Part shown: positions 1 through 6,949 of the stretch, in pieces | How the letters are laid out: each line of letters starts with the position of its first letter | How positions within the stretch are numbered: position 1 is the stretch's first letter | Notes under the pieces: model-generated | Databases searched by the model: none | What the model was told of the DNA's origin: nothing | Seen by the model: the letters and a program-made list of their open reading frames with translations, nothing else | NCBI GenBank assembly: GCA_030600625.1 | Contig: JAUVLS010000016.1 | Coordinates: 1-12,707, forward strand | Direction of reading: 5' to 3' | Origin: Bacteroidales bacterium | Lineage (GTDB): Bacteria > Bacteroidota > Bacteroidia > Bacteroidales > UBA12077 | DNA: 12,707 bases | Translations under genes and position numbers: made by a program

Positions 1-392
1 TTTTTAGCTTCAGCATCTGTGCCTTTTTTTAGCATGTCACGTTTAGCTTGAATCTTGCTTTCTTTTTCATTCAACCAGCTTTGAAATTTTTCTTCAGCTT
101 GTTCTTCAGTTAAAGCACCTTTTTTTACTCCTTCAAGTAAGTGCTTTTTCATCATAACACCTTTGTACGACAAGATAGCTCTACAAGTATCTGTAGGTTG
201 AGCGCCTTTTTGCAACCAATCTAATGCTCTATCAAAATCTAATTCGATAGTAGCAGGATTCGTAATAGGATCATATTTTCCTATGCTTTCAATGAATCTA
301 CCATCTCGTGGCGCCCTGCTATCTGCGACAACAATGTGATAAAAAGGAGCTTTTTTTCTCCCTCTTCTTGTTAATCGAATTTTTACAGGCAT
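1..392 (-). CDS. rpsP: 30S ribosomal protein S16, 3' end beyond the window
   Basis: Reading the minus strand from the ATG at 392-390 gives [20 protein letters not shown] and continues through [22 protein letters not shown], the highly conserved N-terminus of bacterial ribosomal protein S16, which binds 16S rRNA and helps assemble the small subunit. About 130 residues are visible before the window edge, with no stop. The conserved core takes roughly the first 80 residues. The rest is a Lys/Glu/Ala-rich, probably helical extension (for example [20 protein letters not shown]), typical of Bacteroidota S16 and absent from the short E. coli protein. It is transcribed away from dnaE from a TAnnTTTG promoter about 50 bases upstream. 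Identification is secure; only the C-terminal end is unseen. Confidence 0.97.
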   Translation of the reverse strand, partial: MPVKIRLTRRGRKKAPFYHIVVADSRAPRDGRFIESIGKYDPITNPATIELDFDRALDWLQKGAQPTDTCRAILSYKGVMMKKHLLEGVKKGALTEEQAEEKFQSWLNEKESKIQAKRDMLKKGTDAEAK

Positions 393-440
393 ACTCTTGT
401 TTTTAATTAATAATTAAACCTACTTTTTAAAATCGTGCGG

Positions 441-448
441 CAAAGATA
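441..448 (-). promoter_or_regulatory. -7 element of the rpsP promoter (TATCTTTG)
   Basis: On the minus strand the octamer TATCTTTG fits the Bacteroidota -7 consensus TAnnTTTG exactly. It lies about 50 bases upstream of the rpsP start, leaving room for a short leader. An upstream GTTTT-like sequence around 467-472 is a plausible but weak -33 element. Confidence 0.7.
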
Positions 449-508
449 CAATAATATTTTATTAATAAAACGTTTTTAAAATCTATTTAGACGATCTTAT
501 TCAGGAAG

Positions 509-616
509 TTAATTAACAGGAAAATTCTCAGATAAACAATCAGATATTATTCCGGTTCTAATTTGAGTTTTAAATCCACCTTCATTGATGGTGATAATGT
601 TCTTTTTTTTATACAT
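509..616 (-). CDS. doubtful 35-residue reading frame, possible gene remnant
   Basis: On the minus strand an ATG at 616-614 opens 35 codons reading MYKKKNIITINEGGFKTQIR and onward, ending SENFPVN before a TAA at 511-509. The composition is protein-like rather than low-complexity. However, it is very short, has no visible ribosome binding site and matches no family I recognise. It may be a leftover of a longer gene in this decayed-looking spacer, or chance. Confidence 0.15.
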   Translation of the reverse strand: MYKKKNIITINEGGFKTQIRTGIISDCLSENFPVN

Positions 617-629
617 AATAAATATTATT

Positions 630-732
630 GGAATGGTGGAATATTGGTCCCGAAAGTTTTCGGGAGGAATTGTTCCCTATTAGAGTCTTTGAAAGTAACG
701 ATTTTTTCAAATTTCCATTTTTCCATCATTCC
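630..732. repeat. imperfect inverted repeat (18-base arms)
   Basis: The left arm GGAATGGTGGAATATTGG (630-647) and the right arm CCATTTTTCCATCATTCC (715-732) are reverse complements at 15 of 18 positions, separated by 67 bases. Words of the GGAATgATGGAA type are repetitive in many Bacteroidota intergenic regions. This may be a small non-autonomous element or the remains of one; no transposase or target duplication is visible. Confidence 0.5.
648..665. repeat. 18-base perfect palindrome TCCCGAAA-GT-TTTCGGGA
   Basis: Arms TCCCGAAA and TTTCGGGA are exactly complementary around a GT centre. The palindrome abuts the left arm of the 630-732 inverted repeat. It is not followed by a T run, so it is not a standard terminator. 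A protein-binding site or part of the repeat element is equally possible. Confidence 0.5.
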
Positions 733-778
733 TTAGATTACTATTAATAAAGCACCCAATGGGGACAATTCAAAGCAT

Positions 779-800
779 CCTTCTTAGAAGGTGGTTTTTT
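779..800 (+). terminator. terminator-like hairpin with T run
   Basis: CCTTC (779-783), loop TTA, GAAGG (787-791), then TGG and six T residues at 795-800. The shape is that of a short intrinsic terminator for plus-strand transcription, yet no plus-strand gene precedes it here. This supports the idea that a gene was lost from this spacer, or the hairpin blocks read-through into dnaE. Confidence 0.35.
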
Positions 801-871
801 ACTAACAAATTTTTATTATTAATTATTAACATGACAAGATTTTTAACTCTGGTTTTCTTAATTTTAAAAAC

Positions 872-900
872 TTGTTTTTACATTATTTCTAAGATATAAT
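872..900 (+). promoter_or_regulatory. possible dnaE promoter (TTGTTT-17-TATAAT)
   Basis: TTGTTT (872-877) and TATAAT (895-900) are spaced by exactly 17 bases, 25 bases before the dnaE ATG. That is the arrangement of a classical sigma-70 promoter, not the TAnnTTTG form used at the other promoters in this window. In such AT-rich DNA it may be coincidence. Confidence 0.3.
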
Positions 901-924
901 CTTCAAAAAATCAACCATTTAAAA

Positions 925-3900
925 ATGATAAAATTTACACATTTACATGTCCATACTCAATATTCAATACTAGATGGTGCTTCTGATGTAAAAAATCTGA
1001 TAAAAAAAGCCAAAAATGATGAGATGCCTGCTGTTTGTATTACTGATCACGGCAACATGTTCGGTGTAAAACATTTTTTTAACGAAGCTAAAAAGCAGGG
1101 AGTAAAACCAATCATTGGCTGCGAAATATATATTACAAAAAAGAGCCGATTCGAAAAAGCGGGAAAAGAAGATCGTAGCGGGTTCCATTTAATTTTGTTG
1201 GCAAAAAATAGAAAAGGCTATGAAAATCTTATCAAACTGGTTTCTTATGCATGGGTAGAAGGTTTTTACTATACTCCGCGAATCGACTGGGAATTATTGC
1301 GTGAATATCATGAAGGATTAATTGCTTCTTCAGCTTGTTTAGGAGGAGAAATTCCCCAGGCCATTATGAATAATGGCGAAACTGCTGGTGAAAAAATGAC
1401 TTTGCAATACAAAGAGTTATTTGGTGAAGATTTCTATCTTGAACTTATGCGCCATAAATCTGGAGATCCTAAAAAAGATGAAGATGTATATAAAAATCAG
1501 GTTAAGGTAAACGAAGTTTTAATCAGAATTTCTCAGAAACATAATATAAAGTTAATTGCTACAAACGATGCTCACTTTATTAACGCCGAAGATGCCGATG
1601 CACACGATCGCTTAATTTGCTTAAACACAGGCAAAGATATTGATGACCCAAACAGAATGTCATATACCAAACAGGAATATTTTAAAACCCAGGAAGAGAT
1701 GAATAAGCTCTTTGAAGACGTTCCTGAAGCATTAGAAAATACAAACGAAATTGTTGGTAAAATTGAAGAATTTGAACTGGATCAGAATCCTGTAATGCCT
1801 GAATTTGACCTGCCAGAAGAATTTGAAAATGAGGATGATTATTTACGTCACCTGACTTATAAAGGCGCAAAAACACGATACGGAGAACTCAAAGAAGAAA
1901 TTAAGGAACGAATAGATTTTGAACTCTCTGTTATTAAAAATATGGGGTTCCCAGGTTACTTTCTTATAGTACAGGATTTTTTAAATGCTGCAAGAGAAAT
2001 GGACGTTTCTGTTGGACCGGGACGTGGTTCTGCAGCAGGGTCGGTAGTAGCATATTGTAACAGAATTACTGATATCGATCCTATAAAGTATAATTTACTT
2101 TTTGAGCGTTTCCTGAATCCTGACCGTATTTCAATGCCTGATATTGATATCGATTTTGATGAAGATGGCCGCGAAAAAGTACTCGAATGGGTTGTAAATA
2201 AATATGGCGAAAAACGTGTTGCTCATATTATTACTTTCGGAACAATGGCTGCAAGAATGGCAATTCGCGATGTTGCCCGTGTTGAAAAACTTCCATTAAG
2301 TGATGCCGACAGATTAGCTAAACTTGTTCCGGAAAGACCAGGCACATCTCTAAAAATGGCATTTGAAGAAGTTCCGGAATTAAAAGCAGCCAAAAATTCC
2401 GATAACGAATTAATAAAACGTACATTAAAATTTGCTGAAACACTTGAAGGCTCTGTTCGCCATACCGGTTTGCACGCCTGTGGTATAATCATTGGCCGGA
2501 ACGATTTAATTGAGCATATTCCTGTTTGTACATTAAAAGATTCAAAATTACTTGTTACCCAGTTTGATGGAAGTCATGTTGAATCTGTAGGGATGCTTAA
2601 AATGGATTTCCTCGGCTTAAAAACATTATCAATTATTAAAGATGCCGTTGAAAATGTAAAAGAATCGCACGGAACAGAAATTGATATTGCAAATATCCCT
2701 CTCGACGATGAAAAAACATTGGAGCTATACAGTAATGGGGAAACAACGGGTTTATTTCAGTTCGAATCGCCCGGAATGAAAAAACATCTTCGTGCTTTAA
2801 AACCGAACCGCTTCGATGATTTAATTGCCATGAATGCTCTTTATCGTCCGGGACCAATGGATTATATACCTTCGTTTGTTGCACGAAAGAATGGTAAAGA
2901 ACCTATAAACTATGATCTTCCTGAAATGGAAGAATATCTGCGAGACACCTATGGCATTACTGTTTATCAAGAACAGGTGATGCTTCTTTCCCAAAAACTT
3001 GCCGGTTTTACAAAAGGTCAAGCTGACTCGTTGCGTAAAGCAATGGGGAAAAAGATGAAGGACCTGATGGCGCAGTTAAAAGAAAAATTTGTTACAGGCT
3101 GTAAAGAAAATGGTCACAATGAAAAAATAGCACGAAAAATATGGAGCGATTGGGAAGCCTTTGCCCAATATGCATTTAACAAATCACACTCAACATGTTA
3201 TGCTTATGTTTCATATCAGACTGCTTATTTAAAAGCTCACTTCCCCGCCGAATATATGGCAGCTGTTTTAAGCCGTAATTTTACCGATATAAAAAAGATT
3301 ACCATCTTTATGGATGAAGCCAAAAGAATGGGAATCTCAGTTTTAGGGCCTGACATTAACGAAAGTAAATTAAAATTTAATGTAAACAAGACTGGTGATA
3401 TTCGTTTTGGACTCGGTGCAATTAAAGGAGTTGGAGAAGCTGCTGTTTTAAAAATTGTTGAAGAAAGAAAAACAAATGGTCCTTTCAAAAATATTTATGA
3501 TTTTGTAGAACGCGTAAATCTTAGCCAGGTAAATAAAAAGAATTTAGAAGCATTAGCTACTGCCGGAGCATTTGACAATCTGGATAATATTAAACGTGGA
3601 CAATATTTTTCTTTAGACGAAAAAGAAAATTCTTTTATTGAAAACTTGCTTCGTTACGGGAACAAGTATCAAGACGATCAAAATAGCCAGCAGCAATCAT
3701 TATTCGAAGGTGCCGATACAATTGAAATTGCCAAACCTGCAATTCCTGCAAATAACGACTGGCAAAAGTTAGAAAAGCTAAATCGTGAAAAGGAATTAAT
3801 AGGTGTTTATTTGTCTGCTCATCCTTTAGATGATTATAAATTTGAATTTGACAATTTCTGCAATACAAAATTAAGCGAGTTTGTTGATTTAACCAATATC

Positions 3901-4410
3901 CGAGGCAGGGATTTAACCATTGCAGGAATTGTAATTGAAGTGAAAAACTCCATGACAAAGAACGGAAAACCATTTGGATTTTTAACAATTCAGGATTACA
4001 CAGATTCGTATAGATTTGCTTTGTTTGGAAAAGATTATGAAAATTTCAGAAAGTATTGTTATGTTAATTATCCATTACTTATTAAAGGTAGAGTGCAACC
4101 ACGCCCTTACAATGATAAGGAGCTTGAATTCAAAATCAAAAGTATAATGTTACTTAGTCAGGTAAGAGAAGAACATGTAAAAAGCATCTTATTCACAATC
4201 CCTTATGATATTGTTGATCAAACCTTTATTGATGAACTTAAAAAAAATGCATTTGAAAAAGAAGGAAAAACCCAAATTAAATTTAAAGTAATTGATAAAG
4301 AAGCAAATACTACAGTTGATTTTATATCAAGAACAAAAGGAATCTATATTTCAGATAAATTAGTTGACTATCTGTATAAAAATTCAGAGATACAATATTC
4401 AATAAATTAA
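925..4410 (+). CDS. dnaE: DNA polymerase III subunit alpha
   Basis: Replicative DNA polymerase catalytic subunit, 1161 residues, essentially the family's normal length. The N-terminal PHP domain (about 1-270) opens with HLHVHTQYSILDG and appears to keep a full metal-binding set: H8, H10, D17, H42, E67, H88, C138, D215, H217. The palm carries GPGRGSAAGS (364-373), PDIDIDF with catalytic Asp 406 and 408, and KMDFLGL with Asp 561. FNKSHS lies downstream in the polymerase core. A helix-hairpin-helix segment (GLGAIKGVGEAAV, about 828-840) is followed by QQSLF (923-927), which fits the sliding-clamp binding motif at the position of QADMF in E. coli. An OB fold follows at about 997-1063. The start is fixed by the conserved HLHVH distance. 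trxA follows after 74 bases. No truncation or frameshift is seen. Confidence 0.98.
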   Translation: MIKFTHLHVHTQYSILDGASDVKNLIKKAKNDEMPAVCITDHGNMFGVKHFFNEAKKQGVKPIIGCEIYITKKSRFEKAGKEDRSGFHLILLAKNRKGYENLIKLVSYAWVEGFYYTPRIDWELLREYHEGLIASSACLGGEIPQAIMNNGETAGEKMTLQYKELFGEDFYLELMRHKSGDPKKDEDVYKNQVKVNEVLIRISQKHNIKLIATNDAHFINAEDADAHDRLICLNTGKDIDDPNRMSYTKQEYFKTQEEMNKLFEDVPEALENTNEIVGKIEEFELDQNPVMPEFDLPEEFENEDDYLRHLTYKGAKTRYGELKEEIKERIDFELSVIKNMGFPGYFLIVQDFLNAAREMDVSVGPGRGSAAGSVVAYCNRITDIDPIKYNLLFERFLNPDRISMPDIDIDFDEDGREKVLEWVVNKYGEKRVAHIITFGTMAARMAIRDVARVEKLPLSDADRLAKLVPERPGTSLKMAFEEVPELKAAKNSDNELIKRTLKFAETLEGSVRHTGLHACGIIIGRNDLIEHIPVCTLKDSKLLVTQFDGSHVESVGMLKMDFLGLKTLSIIKDAVENVKESHGTEIDIANIPLDDEKTLELYSNGETTGLFQFESPGMKKHLRALKPNRFDDLIAMNALYRPGPMDYIPSFVARKNGKEPINYDLPEMEEYLRDTYGITVYQEQVMLLSQKLAGFTKGQADSLRKAMGKKMKDLMAQLKEKFVTGCKENGHNEKIARKIWSDWEAFAQYAFNKSHSTCYAYVSYQTAYLKAHFPAEYMAAVLSRNFTDIKKITIFMDEAKRMGISVLGPDINESKLKFNVNKTGDIRFGLGAIKGVGEAAVLKIVEERKTNGPFKNIYDFVERVNLSQVNKKNLEALATAGAFDNLDNIKRGQYFSLDEKENSFIENLLRYGNKYQDDQNSQQQSLFEGADTIEIAKPAIPANNDWQKLEKLNREKELIGVYLSAHPLDDYKFEFDNFCNTKLSEFVDLTNIRGRDLTIAGIVIEVKNSMTKNGKPFGFLTIQDYTDSYRFALFGKDYENFRKYCYVNYPLLIKGRVQPRPYNDKELEFKIKSIMLLSQVREEHVKSILFTIPYDIVDQTFIDELKKNAFEKEGKTQIKFKVIDKEANTTVDFISRTKGIYISDKLVDYLYKNSEIQYSIN

Positions 4411-4422
4411 ACTTTTTATATA

Positions 4423-4430
4423 TAACTTTG
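4423..4430 (+). promoter_or_regulatory. -7 element of a trxA promoter (TAACTTTG)
   Basis: TAACTTTG fits TAnnTTTG exactly, 54 bases before the trxA ATG in the dnaE-trxA spacer. No clear -33 TTTG is visible at the usual distance, so the promoter may be weak or trxA may be partly cotranscribed with dnaE. Confidence 0.5.
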
Positions 4431-4484
4431 TATCCTTATTTATATTTGAATATTAAATTTATAAAAACATAAAATTCTAAAATT

Positions 4485-4802
4485 ATGACAGTAGAAGTTA
4501 ACGATTCAAATTTTGAAGAAATAGTATTAAAATCTGACAAACCTGTTATTGTTGATTTTTGGGCGGAATGGTGTGGCCCTTGCAGAATGATCGGCCCAAT
4601 TGTTGAAGAATTATCAGAGGATTATAAAGACCAGGTTATTTGTACAAAACTTGATGTTGATAGCAGTCCCGGAGTTGCATCAAAATACGGAATCAGAAAT
4701 ATACCTACAATTTTATTCTTTAAAAATGGCGAAATTGTTGACAAACAAGTAGGTGCTGTTCCAAAAAGCAATCTTGAAGCAAAACTAAAACCTTTATTAT
4801 AA
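4485..4802 (+). CDS. trxA: thioredoxin
   Basis: Small cytoplasmic dithiol-disulphide oxidoreductase, 105 residues, the normal thioredoxin length. The active site WCGPC places the redox cysteines at C30 and C33, preceded by the usual VDFWAEW strand. The conserved cis-proline is P74 in RNIPT, and D24 is the buried acid. It has an additional cysteine, C53. There is no signal peptide, so it acts in the cytosol, reducing partners such as ribonucleotide reductase. It follows dnaE and ends 44 bases before a strong intrinsic terminator; the spacer between is an unusual T-rich run (4810-4839). Confidence 0.96.
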   Translation: MTVEVNDSNFEEIVLKSDKPVIVDFWAEWCGPCRMIGPIVEELSEDYKDQVICTKLDVDSSPGVASKYGIRNIPTILFFKNGEIVDKQVGAVPKSNLEAKLKPLL

Positions 4803-4846
4803 CGAAGATTCTTTTTTTCTCTTTTTTTCTTTTTTTTTCATAATGC

Positions 4847-4878
4847 AAGGGCATGAAAAATAATTTCATGCCCTTTTT
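4847..4878 (+). terminator. intrinsic terminator after trxA
   Basis: A perfect 12-base-pair stem: AAGGGCATGAAA (4847-4858), loop AATAA, TTTCATGCCCTT (4864-4875), continuing into further T residues to 4878. The A-rich left flank would also let it work in the reverse direction. Confidence 0.9.
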
Positions 4879-4929
4879 ATTTGTCATCACTTTTTTAAAT
4901 CACTATTTTTATTTACTGAAGCTGAATTA

Positions 4930-5069
4930 CCTTAAATCCGCAAGCCGTGGCACGGATTTATTGATAATCAGTAAGTTGGTTGTGATTTATTATAATCTAT
5001 ATAAGTTAACCGTGCCACGGCTAATTACTTAATCTGTAAACGGATAAAAATTCACTTGCGGATATTAGG
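4930..5069. repeat. nested palindromic element upstream of radC
   Basis: An inner perfect inverted repeat, AGCCGTGGCACGG (4943-4955) with CCGTGCCACGGCT (5010-5022), is nested in an outer one: CCTTAAATCCGCAAG (4930-4944) with CTTGCGGATATTAGG (5055-5069), 13 of 15 paired. CCGTGGCACGG is itself an 11-base palindrome. An alternative local hairpin pairs TAAATCCG (4933-4940) with CGGATTTA (4953-4960). A further small hairpin, ATCTGT-AA-ACGGAT, lies at 5031-5044. The element ends 25 bases before radC. It could be a repetitive extragenic palindrome or a structured leader. Confidence 0.6.
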
Positions 5070-5094
5070 ATTTACAAAAAACACTTGGTGATAA

Positions 5095-5790
5095 ATGGAA
5101 AAATATTCTAACTTAACTATAAAAGACTGGGCAGTTGAAGATCGCCCTCGCGAAAAACTTGTAAAAAAGGGTGTTCAAAGCTTAAGCGATGCAGAAATTA
5201 TTGCTCTTTTAATCGGGTCGGGAACAAGAAATGAATCCGCGGTTGAGCTATCCAAGAAAGTACTAAAATCTGCCAATAATAATTTAAATGAATTAGGAAA
5301 ACTTAATATCCGGGATTTAACCAAAATGAAAGGTATTGGAGATGCTAAAGCCATTACAATCCTGGCAGCACTTGAATTGGGCAGAAGAAGAAAAATATCA
5401 GAAATAATTATAAAAAAGAAAATAACACAAAGCAAAGATGTGTTCGAATTATTTCAACCAACGATAGGAGATCTTCCTCATGAAGAATTCTGGATTCTTT
5501 TATTAAACAGGTCAAACCGTATAATTGAAAAAATTAAAATTAGCCAGGGAGGTGTTTCCGGTACGGTAATCGATGTTAAAATAATTTTAAAGCATGCAGT
5601 TGAAAAATTAGCTTCATCAATTATTTTATGTCATAATCACCCGTCGGGAAATAAGACCCCGAGTAGCGCCGACGATGCTATAACTAACAAATTAAAAAAC
5701 GGGGCAGAATTGCTCGACATTCAGGTGATTGATCATATAATCGTGGCAGATGTAGAATACTTTAGCTACGCTGATGAAGGGAAGCTCTAA
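5095..5790 (+). CDS. radC: RadC family JAB1/MPN domain protein
   Basis: RadC-type protein of 231 residues, the usual length. The N-terminal half (about 1-100) has a helix-hairpin-helix-like segment, LTKMKGIGDAKAITILAALE, typical of the family. The C-terminal half is a JAMM/MPN+ metalloprotease-like fold: E130/E131 in HEEFWILLLN, then HNHPSGNKTPSSADD with H180, H182, S190 and D193 as the predicted zinc-binding and catalytic set. The motif is intact. Historic links to recombination repair are disputed and the biochemical role is unsettled. The gene stands alone between two palindromic elements. The start chosen opens the conserved SNLTIKDWAVEDRPREKL, with no strong ribosome binding site. Confidence 0.95.
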   Translation: MEKYSNLTIKDWAVEDRPREKLVKKGVQSLSDAEIIALLIGSGTRNESAVELSKKVLKSANNNLNELGKLNIRDLTKMKGIGDAKAITILAALELGRRRKISEIIIKKKITQSKDVFELFQPTIGDLPHEEFWILLLNRSNRIIEKIKISQGGVSGTVIDVKIILKHAVEKLASSIILCHNHPSGNKTPSSADDAITNKLKNGAELLDIQVIDHIIVADVEYFSYADEGKL

Positions 5791-5858
5791 GTCACGGGGT
5801 GAATTGGCAAAAAAAGATGTGCATAACAGCCTTTATATCATTTAGTCACCTCGTGACT
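5790..5858. repeat. inverted repeat at the radC stop, possible terminator
   Basis: AGTCACGGGGTGA (5790-5802) pairs with TCACCTCGTGACT (5846-5858) at 12 of 13 positions, the exception being a G:T pair. The right arm is part of a smaller palindrome, AGTCAC-CTC-GTGACT (5844-5858). It begins on the last base of the radC stop codon. Only three T residues follow, so termination is possible but not typical. Confidence 0.5.
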
Positions 5859-5885
5859 TTCGGATTTAAAGTAAATGATAAATAT

Positions 5886-5918
5886 ATTGAAGTTCATTCC
5901 AAAAAAGATTTAACTTTG
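5886..5918 (+). promoter_or_regulatory. upp promoter (ATTG ... TAACTTTG)
   Basis: TAACTTTG (5911-5918) is an exact TAnnTTTG -7 element, with ATTG (5886-5889) 21 bases upstream as a -33 element close to the TTTG consensus. It lies about 35 bases before the upp ATG. Confidence 0.65.
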
Positions 5919-5952
5919 AACATTTATAAATTGCTAATCTAAAATAACTGAT

Positions 5953-6603
5953 ATGCTGCATATCCTTGCTCAAAAAAACTCCTTGCTGAACCAATTTATT
6001 GCAGAATTGCGTGATAAGGAAGTGCAGAAAGATAGTTTGCGTTTCAGAAAAAACATGGAGCGAATTGGAGAAGTATTTGCCTATGAAATAAGTAAGCACT
6101 TAGATTATAAAGAAAAAGAAATAACAACTCCCTTAGGTGTTTCAAAAATGAATATCCCAATTTCGAAAATTGTAATCGCCACAATTCTGCGTGCAGGATT
6201 ACCTTTTCATAACGGATTATTAAATTATTTTGATACTGCTGAAAATGCATTTATCTCAGCTCACCGGAAATACCATAAAGACGGGTCTTTTACCATACAA
6301 TTTGAACATTTGTCAAGTCCTGATATTGAAGGTAAAACCCTGATTCTTTCTGACCCAATGCTCGCCTCAGGAGCTTCAATGGAAATAGCATATAAAGCTT
6401 TAATTGAAAGAGGAAACCCTAAACATACACACATTGTAACAATTATTGCCAGCAACCAGGGAATAAACTATGTGAAAAAACATATCAACATGGAAAACAT
6501 TACTATTTGGGCAGGTGATGTTGATGACGAACTAACATCAAAATCATATATTGTTCCCGGCTTGGGTGATGCCGGCGATTTGGCTTTTGGTAGTAAAATG
6601 TAA
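5953..6603 (+). CDS. upp: uracil phosphoribosyltransferase
   Basis: Cytoplasmic salvage enzyme that converts uracil and PRPP to UMP, 216 residues as usual. The PRPP-binding loop is LSDPMLASGAS (132-142), matching the family's VDPMLATGGS form with conservative changes. ATILRAGLPFHNG corresponds to the conserved ILRAGLGMVDG segment. The C-terminal uracil-binding GLGDAGDLAFGS (203-214) matches the diagnostic GDAGDR-FGT with Leu in place of Arg, a variant fairly common in Bacteroidota. It has its own TAnnTTTG promoter. A weak stem (AAAGCC 6612-6617 with GGCTTT 6639-6644) after the stop may end the transcript. It is the last core gene before the cassette array. Confidence 0.94.
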   Translation: MLHILAQKNSLLNQFIAELRDKEVQKDSLRFRKNMERIGEVFAYEISKHLDYKEKEITTPLGVSKMNIPISKIVIATILRAGLPFHNGLLNYFDTAENAFISAHRKYHKDGSFTIQFEHLSSPDIEGKTLILSDPMLASGASMEIAYKALIERGNPKHTHIVTIIASNQGINYVKKHINMENITIWAGDVDDELTSKSYIVPGLGDAGDLAFGSKM

Positions 6604-6912
6604 TTAACCGGAAAGCCGTTTCTAACATTCAACTACCTGGCTTTTAATATATTTATCATGTCAAATTGCTGGTTACTCGTTACTTGTTTGTCTCAATAAA
6701 TATAATAAGCCAATCATAGAAAAAGAATATCTAATTGCATGTTGATTTTAGACAAACTTAAAATTGATAACTGCAATATAACACCTTTTGTATCCCAAAA
6801 TCTGTAATTGGCAGTTTTTAGTAACTACTTTCAAATAGTACATTTTTACTTGATTAACATCCTTTCTCAGCATTAAAAGTGAATATTTTTGATATATTTG
6901 TTATAACAACAA
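6604..6912. other. 309-base spacer between upp and the cassette array
   Basis: No gene is seen in any frame. The left end has a weak terminator-like stem (6612-6617 with 6639-6645). The middle is featureless AT-rich DNA. The right end carries a TAnnTTTG promoter and a 12-base palindrome abutting the first cassette junction. No integrase gene or attC-like arm is found here. Confidence 0.5.
6893..6909 (+). promoter_or_regulatory. promoter and palindromic operator-like site before the array
   Basis: TATATTTG (6893-6900) fits TAnnTTTG exactly. It overlaps TTGTTATAACAA (6898-6909), a perfect 12-base palindrome just where transcription should start and 3 bases before the first cassette junction (G6913/T6914). 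The layout recalls the Pc promoter and attI site of integrons. No clear -33 element is visible. The palindrome could be an operator or part of the recombination site. Confidence 0.5.
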
Positions 6913-6921
6913 GTTAGCTGC
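6913..6921 (+). other. left junction of the array, attI-like core (G/TTAGCTGC)
   Basis: GTTAGCTGC is repeated as its exact reverse complement at the end of cassette A (8179-8187), marking this as cassette A's 5' boundary with the crossover expected between G6913 and T6914. The DNA to its left has no attC-like left arm, so this is the array's entry site rather than the end of another cassette. Confidence 0.65.
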
Positions 6922-6949
6922 AAGGCGGAATAACAGCAATTGAATTAGA

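Larger units (their letters stand above)
393..924. other. 532-base divergent spacer between rpsP and dnaE
   Basis: No convincing gene is seen. The spacer holds the rpsP promoter (441-448), a 35-codon minus-strand reading frame at 509-616 (starting ATG TAT AAA AAA AAG, ending in residues ENFPVN) with no recognised family, an inverted repeat (630-647 with 715-732) around a compact palindrome (648-665), a terminator-like hairpin (779-800), and AT-rich DNA before dnaE. The repeated TGGAAT-type words and stray hairpins suggest a decayed insertion or a lost gene rather than a simple promoter region. Confidence 0.5.

Noticed and set aside
872..900. Confident sigma-70 promoter for dnaE
   Set aside because: The hexamer spacing is ideal, but Bacteroidota use TAnnTTTG and the DNA is very AT-rich, so it is kept only as a low-confidence feature.
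1682..4000. Minus-strand reading frames within dnaE
   Set aside because: They have no family features and lie opposite strongly conserved polymerase coding sequence; they are shadow frames.
6604..6912. A hidden attC-like site or integrase remnant left of the array
   Set aside because: I found no left arm pairing with the bases before G6913 and no recombinase-like reading frame in the spacer.
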